Position numbers and translations under genes: made by a program. Positions 1 to 8,336 of a stretch of 64,000 bases of DNA are shown here, piece after piece. Position 1 is the stretch's first letter, and the number at the start of each line of letters is the position of its first letter. The notes under the pieces were generated by a model. The model saw nothing but the letters and a program-made list of their open reading frames with translations, was not told where the DNA came from and ran no database searches. The stretch is taken from assembly GCA_964579795.1 (NCBI GenBank), contig CAZOHM010000012.1, positions 8,734 through 72,733 on the forward strand. Reading direction: 5' to 3'. This DNA is from JAEYFP01 sp964579795. GTDB taxonomy: Bacteria; Bacillota; Clostridia; Lachnospirales; Lachnospiraceae.

Positions 1-2
1 CA

Positions 3-830
3 CAGGTTGCCTGTGAGTGTCTGCATCTGGAATGTCCGGTACCAAACCTTGCTGACTGGCAGGCAATGGTAAACAATTTGAAAACACCGACAAAAGAAGT
101 CAGCATTTCACTTGTCGGAAAATATATTCAGCTTCACGACGCATATATCAGCGTTGTAGAAGCACTCAAACACGGTGGAATTAACCAGCATGCAGTTGTG
201 CATATTAACTGGATTGATTCCGGAACAGTAACTGTAGAAAATGCATCCACTCTGCTTGGTCATTCAGATGGAATTATTGTACCAGGTGGTTTTGGTGAAC
301 GTGGTACCGATGGAATGATTCAAGCAATTACCTATGCAAGAGAGCATAACATTCCTTTTCTCGGACTATGTCTTGGTATGCAGCTTTCAATCGTAGAGTT
401 TGCAAGAAATGTTATAGGCTATCAAGATGCCCACAGTATAGAATTAAACCCGGCAACTACACATCCTGTCATTGCATTGATGCCGGATCAGAACGGTATT
501 GTCGATCTCGGCGGTACACTCCGACTTGGCTCCTATCCGTGCGTGCTTGATAAAAAATCAAAGGCTTATGCGCTTTATAAACAGGATACCATCCATGAGC
601 GTCACAGACATCGTTATGAAGTAAATAACGAATACCGCGATGCACTTACTTCGCATGGTATGCTCCTGTCAGGTATTTCACCTGATGGTCGAATTGTAGA
701 AATGTGTGAGCTTCCAGATCACCCATTTTTCGTTGCTACACAGGGCCATCCGGAGCTGAAATCCAGACCAAACAGACCACATCCTCTGTTTAACGGATTT
801 ATAGAGGCAGCATTAAAAGCCAAAAAATAG
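3..830 (+). CDS. pyrG: CTP synthase, C-terminal part (5' end outside window)
   Basis: Makes CTP from UTP, ATP and glutamine in the cytoplasm. The reading frame is open from the first bases of the window, so only the linker and the class I glutamine amidotransferase domain are present. The nucleophile-elbow motif GLCLGMQ places the catalytic Cys codon at 369-371, and the His-Glu part of the triad lies in GHPELKSRP near the end. The oxyanion-type motif PGGFGERG is also intact. The first internal Met at 66 is not the real start, because residues before it (CLHLECPVPNLADW) also match the family. The MBOAT gene follows after 18 bases on the same strand with no terminator visible between them, so read-through is possible. 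Identity is near certain. Confidence 0.96.
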   Translation, partial: QVACECLHLECPVPNLADWQAMVNNLKTPTKEVSISLVGKYIQLHDAYISVVEALKHGGINQHAVVHINWIDSGTVTVENASTLLGHSDGIIVPGGFGERGTDGMIQAITYAREHNIPFLGLCLGMQLSIVEFARNVIGYQDAHSIELNPATTHPVIALMPDQNGIVDLGGTLRLGSYPCVLDKKSKAYALYKQDTIHERHRHRYEVNNEYRDALTSHGMLLSGISPDGRIVEMCELPDHPFFVATQGHPELKSRPNRPHPLFNGFIEAALKAKK

Positions 831-848
831 AATATCTAAGGAAGACCC

Positions 849-2321
849 ATGGTATTTAATTCATATTTTTTTGTGCTGTTTTTTTTGCCAGTTGCCGTAA
901 TCGGCTATCATATGATAAACAAAACAAACCACTTTGATTTTGCAAAGGGCTTTTTGCTGTGCATGTCATTGTGGTTTTATGGTTATCAGAATATTAAGGC
1001 TGCGTGTATTCTCATATTCAGCATTCTGCTTCATTATCTTTTGGTAAAATATATTTTTACTGCAGAACACACTGTCACTACACGTAAAGTCGCACTTATT
1101 TCCGGTATTTCTCTGGATCTTGCTTCTCTGTTTTATTTTAAATATCTTGGGTTTTTTGAAGTAATATCCAATTCTGTCTTTGGAACACAGTTTACTTTTA
1201 TCAGTCTGCTTCTGCCTCTTGGCATCAGCTTTTTCACCTTTCAACAGATTGCCTATCTGGTTGACAGCTACCACAATTTATCAATGAAATACTGTCTTCT
1301 TGATTATGCACTGTTTGTTTCTTTTTTCCCAAAAATCACAGTTGGACCAATTGCATTCTCTACCGAAATGATTCCACAGTTTAACGATGTTCTTCGTAAG
1401 AAAATTAACTATGATCATATTTCAAGAGGACTTGTTTCTTTTTCCTTTGGTCTTGCAAAAAAAGTTCTTCTGGCTGATGTACTTGCTAATTACGTTGACT
1501 GGGGATACGCAAACATCCCAGCTCTCTACACAACAAATGCTTTCCTTGTTATGCTGTCCTACACTATGCAGATCTACTTTGACTTTTCCGGCTACTGCGA
1601 TATGGCATCCGGTATTTGTCAGATGTTAAATCTGGATTTACCGGAAAACTTTAATTCTCCATACAAAGCATTATCTATTTCGGATTTCTGGAAAAGATGG
1701 CATATTACTTTGACACGCTTCTTTAGAATATATGTCTATTTCCCTCTTGGTGGAAACAGAAAAGGAAATGTTCGGACATATCTGAATATGTTTATTATCT
1801 TTCTTTTAAGTGGATTGTGGCATGGAGCTGCTTACACATTCATTATTTGGGGAATCATCCACGGAGTAGGTATCTGTCTTAGCAAGCTATTATCGAAATG
1901 GACCGTCAAGCTGCCTTCATTTCTTCGCTGGCTTAGCACATTCCTTTTTGTCAACCTAGCCTGGGTCTACTTTAGAGCACCTGATCTAGCTTCTGCAAAT
2001 GCTTTCATGGAACAGCTGTTTTCGTTCCAATTTAAACCAATTGACATCAAATTAGTGGCAGCCGCAACACCTGTTGAAGCAAATCTTCTGCAATGGCTGA
2101 TTCAGACTTCATACAAATCCGCACCTTATTATTCCGGCATTGTAATCATTTTACTTGTTTTGGCTTTTTCTGTTTTTGCCGGTACTGTCATGAAAAATAC
2201 ACAGGAACGGGTTCGCTGCTTCCGACCGACAAAAGGAACTCTAGCAGTTACTGTTTTCCTGTTTATATGGTCAATTTTGTCACTGTCCGAAATATCTACT
2301 TTCATATATATAAATTTCTGA
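849..2321 (+). CDS. MBOAT-family O-acyltransferase (AlgI/DltB-like)
   Basis: A polytopic membrane protein of 490 residues, the usual AlgI length, with about ten hydrophobic segments. The MBOAT signature is clear: SDFWKRWHITLTRFF around residues 278-292 and the invariant histidine in SGLWHGAAYT (His325). Family members move an acyl group, often acetyl, across the membrane to an extracellular polysaccharide or teichoic acid. The start has AAGGAAG just upstream. The SGNH-like partner follows after 27 bases, the usual arrangement in which the MBOAT protein exports the acyl group and the SGNH protein places it. No polymer biosynthesis genes lie next to it, so the acceptor is unknown. Whether it is AlgI-like or DltB-like in function cannot be told from here. 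Confidence 0.9.
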   Translation: MVFNSYFFVLFFLPVAVIGYHMINKTNHFDFAKGFLLCMSLWFYGYQNIKAACILIFSILLHYLLVKYIFTAEHTVTTRKVALISGISLDLASLFYFKYLGFFEVISNSVFGTQFTFISLLLPLGISFFTFQQIAYLVDSYHNLSMKYCLLDYALFVSFFPKITVGPIAFSTEMIPQFNDVLRKKINYDHISRGLVSFSFGLAKKVLLADVLANYVDWGYANIPALYTTNAFLVMLSYTMQIYFDFSGYCDMASGICQMLNLDLPENFNSPYKALSISDFWKRWHITLTRFFRIYVYFPLGGNRKGNVRTYLNMFIIFLLSGLWHGAAYTFIIWGIIHGVGICLSKLLSKWTVKLPSFLRWLSTFLFVNLAWVYFRAPDLASANAFMEQLFSFQFKPIDIKLVAAATPVEANLLQWLIQTSYKSAPYYSGIVIILLVLAFSVFAGTVMKNTQERVRCFRPTKGTLAVTVFLFIWSILSLSEISTFIYINF

Positions 2322-2348
2322 TAGATACTTATAATTAGAGGAATTGAA

Positions 2349-3398
2349 ATGGAAGATACTAAAAAGTTTACATTGAAAACAATTGCATACGTGATTGGCA
2401 TACTCACTGTTCTTGCTCTGCTTGTCATTATAGTTGATCCGTTCATACATTATCACGCACCAATTGGGCAGCTTGATGCTGTAGAAACAGATGAACGTTC
2501 TGCATTAATTGGCGTTGCAAGAAATATGAATTATGATACTGCATTGATAGGATCCTCTATGAGTGAAAACTTTCAAGAGTCCTGGTTCGAGGATGAAATC
2601 TTTGGAAAACACTGTGTTAAGTTGTCTCTGCAGGGTGCTCACTTCAGCGATTACAATATCATGTTTCACGAAGTACTAAGTAAGCCTGATGTAAAAAACG
2701 TTGTATTCAGTTTGGACACATACCTGTTGACAAATGCGCCACAGGATTATCCTGTTACGATTCCTTCTTACTTGTCAGATACTTCTCTGTCAAATGATGT
2801 CTACTATGTATGGAATAAATCTGTACTATTAGATTATCTTCCAAAATTTCTAATCAATAATATACGGAACGACTTCGATGCAGATACAGCATATGTATGG
2901 GCAGACGAATATGATTTTTCAAAATATGTTGCACGAGGTTCCTATAATGCACAGCGTCTGTTGATTCCGGAACAGGAAAAGCCATATGACACTTATTATG
3001 CTTATTCTGACGAATTCTTAGACGAAATTGTTCCGTATATTGAGGCTAGACCTGATGTCACCTTTTATCTGTATTCTTCTCCATACAGCATTTTCTTTTG
3101 GGATAACAGTATTCGTCAAGGCAATACAACTGCCGAAATCTGCGCATTATCACGTGTGTTTGAAAAACTTTTGACATATAAAAATGTCCGCATCTTCTAT
3201 TTTCAGGATGACACGGACATTATTACGAATCTGGATAATTACAGAGATTATTCTCATTTTGATCAGCCAATCAATTATTATATGTACGAATGCATGCGCG
3301 ACGGAAAAAAAGAGCTTACACTCGATACTTATTATGATACTTTACTCAACATGTATGATTTTGCAAAATCATATGATTACGAATCAGCTTTTCACTAG
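2349..3398 (+). CDS. Membrane-anchored SGNH/AlgX-DltD-like partner of the MBOAT protein
   Basis: A 349-residue protein with one N-terminal transmembrane segment (about residues 12-29) and an otherwise extracytoplasmic body. The block ALIGSSMSENF around residues 65-75 resembles the nucleophile block of SGNH acyltransferases (Ser in GSS). A late DYSHF motif fits the Asp-x-x-His of block V. Proteins of this shape coded directly after an AlgI-type MBOAT gene are thought to complete O-acetylation of the acceptor outside the cell. The ribosome-binding site AGAGGAA precedes the ATG. It converges on the nucleotidyltransferase gene with about 30 bases between. The family call rests on fold-level motifs plus neighbourhood, so activity is inferred. 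Confidence 0.75.
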   Translation: MEDTKKFTLKTIAYVIGILTVLALLVIIVDPFIHYHAPIGQLDAVETDERSALIGVARNMNYDTALIGSSMSENFQESWFEDEIFGKHCVKLSLQGAHFSDYNIMFHEVLSKPDVKNVVFSLDTYLLTNAPQDYPVTIPSYLSDTSLSNDVYYVWNKSVLLDYLPKFLINNIRNDFDADTAYVWADEYDFSKYVARGSYNAQRLLIPEQEKPYDTYYAYSDEFLDEIVPYIEARPDVTFYLYSSPYSIFFWDNSIRQGNTTAEICALSRVFEKLLTYKNVRIFYFQDDTDIITNLDNYRDYSHFDQPINYYMYECMRDGKKELTLDTYYDTLLNMYDFAKSYDYESAFH

Positions 3399-3428
3399 CA
3401 TTCGAAAATTGAACTTATGATATGTACA

Positions 3429-4343
3429 TCACCAAAGTGTTTCCGGATATACTCCCTGTTGCTTTAAAGCATCTATGGATGCCTGAACAAAGGGCTTGTC
3501 TTCTTTATATGTTACACCGAACCATCTGTCATGTGAAGTCAGCACCTTAACTGTCGCTTTTTTTGCACGAAGCAGTTCATCCACAACATATGGCAAGTAG
3601 CATTCCGATTTCATCGGATTTTTAGGTACTTCCTTTTCAAAGAATTCCTGAAATGCACTCTCTACCTCTGACAGAAAGCTCTTGGAAAATCCCCATAAAT
3701 TCATAGAAGTAATGCTGTCAACAGAAATATCCGAATAATTCTCACCATCCTCTGTATAGGCTGCCCCAGATGCTGTCTTGACAATCTTTGTTCTTTCCAC
3801 AATATCAGCTAAAAAGCCCTCTCGATCTGTCGTACAGATTCCTCTGGAAACAGATCCATTTTCAGTTAACGTGTTCCCAAGAGGAAAACCAACCATTGCA
3901 TAACGGTATTTATCGTCATCACAGCTAGCCACAAGATAATTATATATTACCTGAAAAGCCTCTCGACCATAAAAATCATCTGCATTTATCACCGCAAACG
4001 GCCCATCAATCACATTTTTACAGCTTAGTATCGCGTGAGCTGTTCCCCACGGCTTCACTCTTCCTTCTGGAATCTGATATCCCTTAGGAATATTGGACAG
4101 CTCCTGAAATACATATTCTACTTCAATGCAGTCCTTCACATTATCTCCAATACAGCTTCTAAAATCCTGTTCATTTTCCTTCTTTATAATAAATATTACC
4201 TTTTGAAAACCGGCTCTGACAGCATCAAAAATGGAAAAATCAATAATCTTATTTCCTTTTTCATCCACAGGATCAATCTGTTTCAATCCGCCATAGCGGC
4301 TTCCCATACCTGCTGCCATGATTACCAATACTGGCTTATTCAT
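3429..4343 (-). CDS. Sugar-phosphate-type nucleotidyltransferase
   Basis: A 304-residue cytoplasmic enzyme of the NTP_transferase fold. The N-terminus has the nucleotide-binding signature AAGMGSRYGGLKQ and mid-protein the metal-binding motif NADDFYG. A predicted partner stretch (RVKPWGTAHA) resembles the sugar-1-phosphate enzymes that build UDP-, GDP- or CDP-activated sugars. It lacks obvious C-terminal hexapeptide repeats, so it is not a bifunctional GlmU. The site GGAGGG lies 6-7 bases before the ATG. It lies about 25 bases downstream of the DUF1846 gene on the same strand, so the two may be co-transcribed. The nucleotide and sugar cannot be named from the sequence. Confidence 0.85.
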   Translation of the reverse strand: MNKPVLVIMAAGMGSRYGGLKQIDPVDEKGNKIIDFSIFDAVRAGFQKVIFIIKKENEQDFRSCIGDNVKDCIEVEYVFQELSNIPKGYQIPEGRVKPWGTAHAILSCKNVIDGPFAVINADDFYGREAFQVIYNYLVASCDDDKYRYAMVGFPLGNTLTENGSVSRGICTTDREGFLADIVERTKIVKTASGAAYTEDGENYSDISVDSITSMNLWGFSKSFLSEVESAFQEFFEKEVPKNPMKSECYLPYVVDELLRAKKATVKVLTSHDRWFGVTYKEDKPFVQASIDALKQQGVYPETLW

Positions 4344-4368
4344 ATAGTACCCTCCTATATCCGAAATA

Positions 4369-5844
4369 TTAATACATGTTTTTAAATTTCATGATTGGTT
4401 CACTCGTCAAATCCACACCAAGCTTTTTGAAAATTTTAATATCTACTTCAGAGAGCATAACAGATGTATGCACCTGACACCCCTTCAGCTTCGAGAGCTG
4501 CTCAAGTGCAACCTTGGCATTTGGATCAGTCATTGCTGACATTGATAAAGCAATCAATACCTCATCCGTATGCAGACGCGGATTACGTCCACCAAGATAT
4601 TTTACCTTCAACTCTTGAATCGGTTCGATTGCAGCCGGGGAAATCAAATGTGTATCATGTTCTACATTTCCAAGATGCTTCAGAGCATTTAATAAAAGTG
4701 CTGCTGAGGCTCCAAGAAGGTCTGTCGTTTTGGATGTAATAATTGAACCGTCAGACAACTCAATTGCCGCAGTAGGTACACCTAGCTCCTCAGCACGCTG
4801 CTTGGAAGCAATTGTAACCTTCCTGTCATCCGTAGTAATTTTAGCTTGCTTCATTAACAGCTCAATTTTATAAGCTTCATTCTCTGTTGCCTGTTCTTTC
4901 ACAATTCTGTTTAGCGTTGTATAATATCTGCGAATAATTTCCATCTTAGATGCTTCGCAGCAGGCTTCATCATCAATAATACAGTTACCGGCCATATTTA
5001 CACCCATGTCTGTCGGTGACTTGTATGGATTTTCACCATAAATACCTTCAAATATAGCATTTAACACAGGGAAAATTTCAATATCTCTGTTATAGTTTAC
5101 GGTTGTCTCACCATATGCCTCCAGATGAAACGGATCTATCATATTGATATCATTCAAATCTGCAGTTGCCGCTTCATATGCAAGATTAATCGGATGCTTC
5201 AAAGGAATATTCCAAATAGGAAATGTCTCAAACTTAGCATAGCCGGCTTTAATCCCGCGCTGATTGTCATGATAAAGCTGAGAAAGACAGGTTGCCATTT
5301 TTCCACTTCCCGGTCCCGGTGCAGTAATGACTACAAGAGGTCTTGTCGTTTCTATATAATCATTCTTTCCAAATCCTTCCTCACTCACAATTAATGGAAT
5401 ATTGGACGGATATCCCTCTATTGCATAATGCAGGTATACTTTTACTCCACGCTTTTCCATTTTAGACTTAAAAGATGCTGCGGCAGTCTGACCGGCATAA
5501 TGTGTCAGCACAACGCTTCCTACATACAGTCCACGACCGGTAAACTCCTCCATCAGGCGCTGTACATCTACGTCATACGTAATGCCTAAATCTCCACGAA
5601 TCTTATTTTTCTCTATATCTGCTGCATTAATAACAATAACTATCTCTGCATGATCAGCTAGCTGCATCAGCATACGAAGCTTACTGTCAGGTTCAAATCC
5701 CGGTAATACTCTGGATGCATGAAAATCATCAAATAATTTTCCGCCAAACTCCAAATACAGCTTGTTTCCAAACTGTCCTATTCTCTCCTTGATATGCTCA
5801 GACTGCATTTTTAAATATTTCTCATTATCGAATCCTGTTTTCAT
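4369..5844 (-). CDS. DUF1846 family protein
   Basis: A protein of about 491 residues that fits the DUF1846 (UPF0371) family over its whole length. Recognisable stretches are the N-terminal KTGFDNEKYLKMQSEH, the glycine-rich APGPGSGKMATCLSQ, and the C-terminal LGGRNPRLHTDEVLIALS. Family function is not established; the glycine-rich segment suggests nucleotide or phosphate binding. Two ATGs lie six bases apart; the second (5844) is preferred because GGCGGAAG is then well spaced and the family usually begins MK.GFDNEKYL. An inverted repeat just upstream probably ends hsp20 transcription, so this gene and the nucleotidyltransferase likely have their own promoter. Confidence 0.88.
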   Translation of the reverse strand: MKTGFDNEKYLKMQSEHIKERIGQFGNKLYLEFGGKLFDDFHASRVLPGFEPDSKLRMLMQLADHAEIVIVINAADIEKNKIRGDLGITYDVDVQRLMEEFTGRGLYVGSVVLTHYAGQTAAASFKSKMEKRGVKVYLHYAIEGYPSNIPLIVSEEGFGKNDYIETTRPLVVITAPGPGSGKMATCLSQLYHDNQRGIKAGYAKFETFPIWNIPLKHPINLAYEAATADLNDINMIDPFHLEAYGETTVNYNRDIEIFPVLNAIFEGIYGENPYKSPTDMGVNMAGNCIIDDEACCEASKMEIIRRYYTTLNRIVKEQATENEAYKIELLMKQAKITTDDRKVTIASKQRAEELGVPTAAIELSDGSIITSKTTDLLGASAALLLNALKHLGNVEHDTHLISPAAIEPIQELKVKYLGGRNPRLHTDEVLIALSMSAMTDPNAKVALEQLSKLKGCQVHTSVMLSEVDIKIFKKLGVDLTSEPIMKFKNMY

Positions 5845-5870
5845 TCTCATCTTCCGCCTATTATAAAATT

Positions 5871-5909
5871 ATTCAGTGCAGGATCACCGTCATCGACCCT
5901 GCACTGAAT
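5871..5909 (-). terminator. Stem-loop, probable terminator of hsp20
   Basis: Perfect 12-bp inverted repeat ATTCAGTGCAGG / CCTGCACTGAAT with a 15-base loop, between hsp20 and the DUF1846 gene. On the minus strand it is followed by an A/T-rich stretch containing TTTT, a modest U-tract. Confidence 0.65.
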
Positions 5910-5974
5910 AAATTGTAACATAATTTATTTAATTATTCCATGCCTAGATTACTTAATATGAGCATATTTCTTTT

Positions 5975-6412
5975 TTACTTGATTTCAATTAATTTCTTTT
6001 CTTCCACCTTGGGAACTGCTTCCTTTTTAGGAATTTCTAGCTTCAGAATACCGTTTTCAAAGTTTGCCTTAATATCTGACTCGGTTACTCCCTCTCCTAC
6101 ATAAAAGCTTCTGGAGCATTGACCGGTATAGCGTTCGCGTCTGATATAGTCTCCCTTTTTATTTTTTTCATCCTTACTTTCCGAATGAGAAGCAGAAATC
6201 GTTAAGTAACCATCTTTCAACTCTGCCTGCAAATCCTCCTTCTTGAATCCCGGAAGTTCCAAATCTACCTGGTATCCATCCTCAAATTCCTGAACGTCAG
6301 CATTCATTCCCATTGTTCGCTTTCCTTTCTGTTCATATCCAAATGGTGAGAATACCATGTCATTGAAAAAATCATCTACAAAATTGTCTCTAAAAATACT
6401 TGGTGCTAACAT
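5975..6412 (-). CDS. Small heat shock protein, Hsp20/alpha-crystallin family
   Basis: A 145-residue ATP-independent chaperone that holds unfolding proteins. The alpha-crystallin domain spans about residues 35-130, with the family stretches DGYQVDLELPGFKKEDL and the C-terminal beta strand FENGILKLEIPK. The Ile-x-Ile-like tail motif is represented by KLEIPKKE. AAGGAGG lies eight bases before the ATG. Upstream is a CIRCE element over a sigma-A-type promoter, so control by the HrcA repressor is expected. It appears to be monocistronic, with a stem-loop after the stop codon. Confidence 0.95.
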   Translation of the reverse strand: MLAPSIFRDNFVDDFFNDMVFSPFGYEQKGKRTMGMNADVQEFEDGYQVDLELPGFKKEDLQAELKDGYLTISASHSESKDEKNKKGDYIRRERYTGQCSRSFYVGEGVTESDIKANFENGILKLEIPKKEAVPKVEEKKLIEIK

Positions 6413-6530
6413 AAGTCATTCCTCCTTCGACTTAACTAAATATTGGTTTATTATTCCCGGCAACGCATTTATTAATTCATCTTTGTATTGCCTTTGCAAA
6501 ATCAAACTTACTGTTTGTTTTGTTATATAA

Positions 6531-6559
6531 TATATACCACGGATTGTTAGCACTGTCAA
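6531..6559 (-). promoter_or_regulatory. hsp20 promoter
   Basis: Minus-strand TTGACA (6554-6559) and TATATA (6531-6536) separated by 17 bases. The -35 box lies inside the CIRCE element, so repressor binding would block RNA polymerase directly. Confidence 0.75.
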
Positions 6560-6573
6560 GAGGTGAGTGCTAA
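6547..6573. promoter_or_regulatory. CIRCE element (HrcA operator)
   Basis: TTAGCACTG, nine bases, GAGTGCTAA. This is the consensus 9-9-9 CIRCE inverted repeat with a single mismatch in the left arm. It lies upstream of hsp20 and overlaps its -35 box. HrcA itself is not in the window. Confidence 0.92.
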
Positions 6574-6639
6574 TTTTTTTAGATATTTTTTACCCTATGA
6601 TAACATACTAATACGTAGATGGTCAGATGTATTCTGGTC

Positions 6640-6673
6640 AAAAAAGCACTTGCATTTTTGCAGGTGCTTTTTG
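6640..6673. terminator. Bidirectional terminator hairpin
   Basis: AAGCACTTGC (6644-6653) pairs with GCAGGTGCTT (6660-6669) with one G-U pair, flanked by A-runs on the left and T-runs on the right, so it works on either strand. It lies just after the flavin reductase gene (minus strand) and is most likely its terminator. Confidence 0.75.
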
Positions 6674-6716
6674 CTGTATAAATCTTATAAACTATGTTTC
6701 TCTGATAATCTCCGCC

Positions 6717-7346
6717 CTATCTGATAAAATGTGTCCAGGCGCGTTCCTCAGTTTTCGGCAAACCATACTGCTCTTTTCCCAGTGCAATACTCTTCATGAG
6801 GAATGCCATATTTCTGGCCAATACACGCATCGTCTGCTTTCCTTCCTCATCCATCTGCGCTTCTCCCTGTGCTCTCCCATGTATACTATTCCAATATTGA
6901 CTGGATGCAATTGGCATATTGGAAATGGTGAAATACTTATTCAGTTCATCAAATGTAGCAGAACAGCCTCCTCGTCTTGCACATACAACACATGCACCAA
7001 CTTTCATGGATTTGTCAAAATGAGTACTGTAAAACAATCTGTCCAGACAGGCAATCAAAGTCGCGTTCGCTGATGCATAGTAAACCGGACTCGCAACAAC
7101 CAGACCATCTGCTGCCTCAAATTTCGGTGCAAGCTCATTTACAGCATCCTGAAATACGCACTTCCCTGTACTGCCGCATGACCCACAGGCTATACAGCCT
7201 CTAATGTTTTGATTTCCAATCTGAACTGTATCGGTCTCAATCTTGCTTTCCTTAAATATCTTTTCCATCTCCTGTACGGCAATAGAAGTATTTCCATTTA
7301 CCCGGGGACTCCCATTAATGATCAATACTTTAAGTTTATCTGCCAT
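6717..7346 (-). CDS. NADPH-dependent FMN reductase / iron-sulfur flavoprotein-like protein
   Basis: A flavodoxin-fold protein of about 209 residues. The N-terminal phosphate-binding motif INGSPRVNGNTS binds FMN, ASPVYYASANA fits the flavin ring-binding segment, and a cysteine cluster (CIACGSCGSTGKC, about residues 49-61) is arranged as in iron-sulfur flavoproteins. It probably reduces flavins or quinones with NAD(P)H; the physiological partner is unknown. The start at 7346 (MADKLKV) is preferred over the ATG at 7361 because the latter lies within the GGAGGG ribosome-binding site. It is divergent from the XRE gene, with a hairpin terminator after the stop. Confidence 0.87.
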   Translation of the reverse strand: MADKLKVLIINGSPRVNGNTSIAVQEMEKIFKESKIETDTVQIGNQNIRGCIACGSCGSTGKCVFQDAVNELAPKFEAADGLVVASPVYYASANATLIACLDRLFYSTHFDKSMKVGACVVCARRGGCSATFDELNKYFTISNMPIASSQYWNSIHGRAQGEAQMDEEGKQTMRVLARNMAFLMKSIALGKEQYGLPKTEERAWTHFIR

Positions 7347-7457
7347 TTTTATACCCTCCATATTCTTTCTTTATGATTTAAATATCAATTTTCTTATGTA
7401 TATGATTATAACAAACTATATTTGTATTTGTCGTAAATATTTCATTTTAATTATTCT

Positions 7458-7511
7458 TGTAAAGTATGCTTGACATCAAATGTAAAGTGTACTATACTTC
7501 GAAGTGTAAAG
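7458..7511 (+). promoter_or_regulatory. XRE promoter with three TGTAAAG repeats
   Basis: TTGACA (7470-7475) and TATACT (7493-7498) are 17 bases apart. The heptamer TGTAAAG occurs at 7458, 7481 and 7505, spaced 23 and 24 bases (about two helical turns), on one face of the promoter. An ACTTCGAAGT palindrome covers the end of the -10 box (7496-7505). The layout suggests autoregulation by the XRE protein. Confidence 0.75.
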
Positions 7512-7572
7512 TTAACATTACATCAGTGTCATTGAAACAGATAAAACGATATATGAGAAAGGAGCTTAGTGA

Positions 7573-7803
7573 ATGGAAAATGCAATTACTAACCATATTG
7601 CCGATTTAAGAAAACAAGCCAATATTACACAGGAAGATCTTGCGCGTACCGTTTCCGTATCCAGACAAACAATCATTTCACTGGAAAACGGAAAGTACAT
7701 TGCCTCATTGCCTCTGGCTCACAGACTGGCACAATATTTTAACACGACTATTGAAGAACTGTTTGTCTTTGACGATCAGCTAGATTCTAAGACAGCCAAA
7801 TAA
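7573..7803 (+). CDS. XRE-family transcriptional regulator
   Basis: A 76-residue protein that is almost entirely one Cro/C1-type helix-turn-helix domain (residues about 5-60): LRKQANITQEDLARTVSVSRQTIISLENGKY. These minimal regulators usually repress their own operon. AAAGGAG precedes the ATG. The next gene, a four-helix membrane protein, follows after 16 bases, a common regulator/membrane-protein pairing in Firmicutes. The upstream promoter carries three phased TGTAAAG repeats that are the natural operator candidate. Confidence 0.93.
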   Translation: MENAITNHIADLRKQANITQEDLARTVSVSRQTIISLENGKYIASLPLAHRLAQYFNTTIEELFVFDDQLDSKTAK

Positions 7804-7819
7804 AAAAGGAGAGACTATT

Positions 7820-8224
7820 ATGAACATAATAAAGAAAAAGATTATATATTGTACAACTGTAGTTATTGCAGGAATTATTTTGATAGGTACTGCCTATCTA
7901 AAGCAGGATTTTACGACAATGCTTGGTATCGGTGTAGGCATGACCGCTGTCGGACTACTAAAGGCGATTCAATTCATACGCATTTCTCATAATCCGGATA
8001 AAATGAAAAAATATGAGATGATGCAGAAAGAAGAGCGTCTGATTATGATTGTTACCAAAAGTGGCTATCTCACCTTTATCATTAGTATTTGCGCCGAATA
8101 TATCGCTATGCTTGTACTGGTTCTTTCCAATCAGGAACAGCTTGCTTTTATATTTTGTACAATAGCCTCACTACAAACATTATGCTATTTGATACTTTAT
8201 TTTGTCTTTAACAGAAAATATTAA
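7820..8224 (+). CDS. Four-helix membrane protein, function unknown
   Basis: A 134-residue protein with four predicted transmembrane segments (about 8-28, 33-55, 78-99 and 105-128) and a charged loop between helices two and three containing KMKKYEMMQKEER. The arrangement resembles the DUF2178-like membrane proteins encoded after small XRE regulators, but I cannot assign a family firmly. AAAGGAG precedes the ATG and the gene is surely co-transcribed with the regulator. No catalytic motif is visible. Confidence 0.7.
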   Translation: MNIIKKKIIYCTTVVIAGIILIGTAYLKQDFTTMLGIGVGMTAVGLLKAIQFIRISHNPDKMKKYEMMQKEERLIMIVTKSGYLTFIISICAEYIAMLVLVLSNQEQLAFIFCTIASLQTLCYLILYFVFNRKY

Positions 8225-8273
8225 AAAAAATATTAATAAGTATTTACCTATCATATTAATAAAAACTATGTAT

Positions 8274-8302
8274 TTTACATATACTTTTTTTCATATTACA
8301 AT
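8274..8302 (+). promoter_or_regulatory. Candidate promoter of the chromate-transporter pair
   Basis: TTTACA (8274-8279), a 17-base spacer and TACAAT (8297-8302), ending 34 bases before the start codon. It lies in the AT-rich gap after the membrane protein gene, so the transporter pair may be transcribed separately. Confidence 0.5.
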
Positions 8303-8336
8303 CATCACTGTAAAGAAAACAGAAAAGAGGATTGCC

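Noticed and set aside
7496..7505. ACTTCGAAGT as a MarR site of the 15.6 kb regulator
   Set aside because: It lacks the 5-base gap of that MarR palindrome and is better explained as part of the XRE promoter's own control region.
8202..8336. N-terminal extension of the first chromate-transporter gene
   Set aside because: It overlaps the preceding gene, crosses a promoter and lacks a ribosome-binding site; the ATG at 8337 has AGAGGA and family-consistent sequence.
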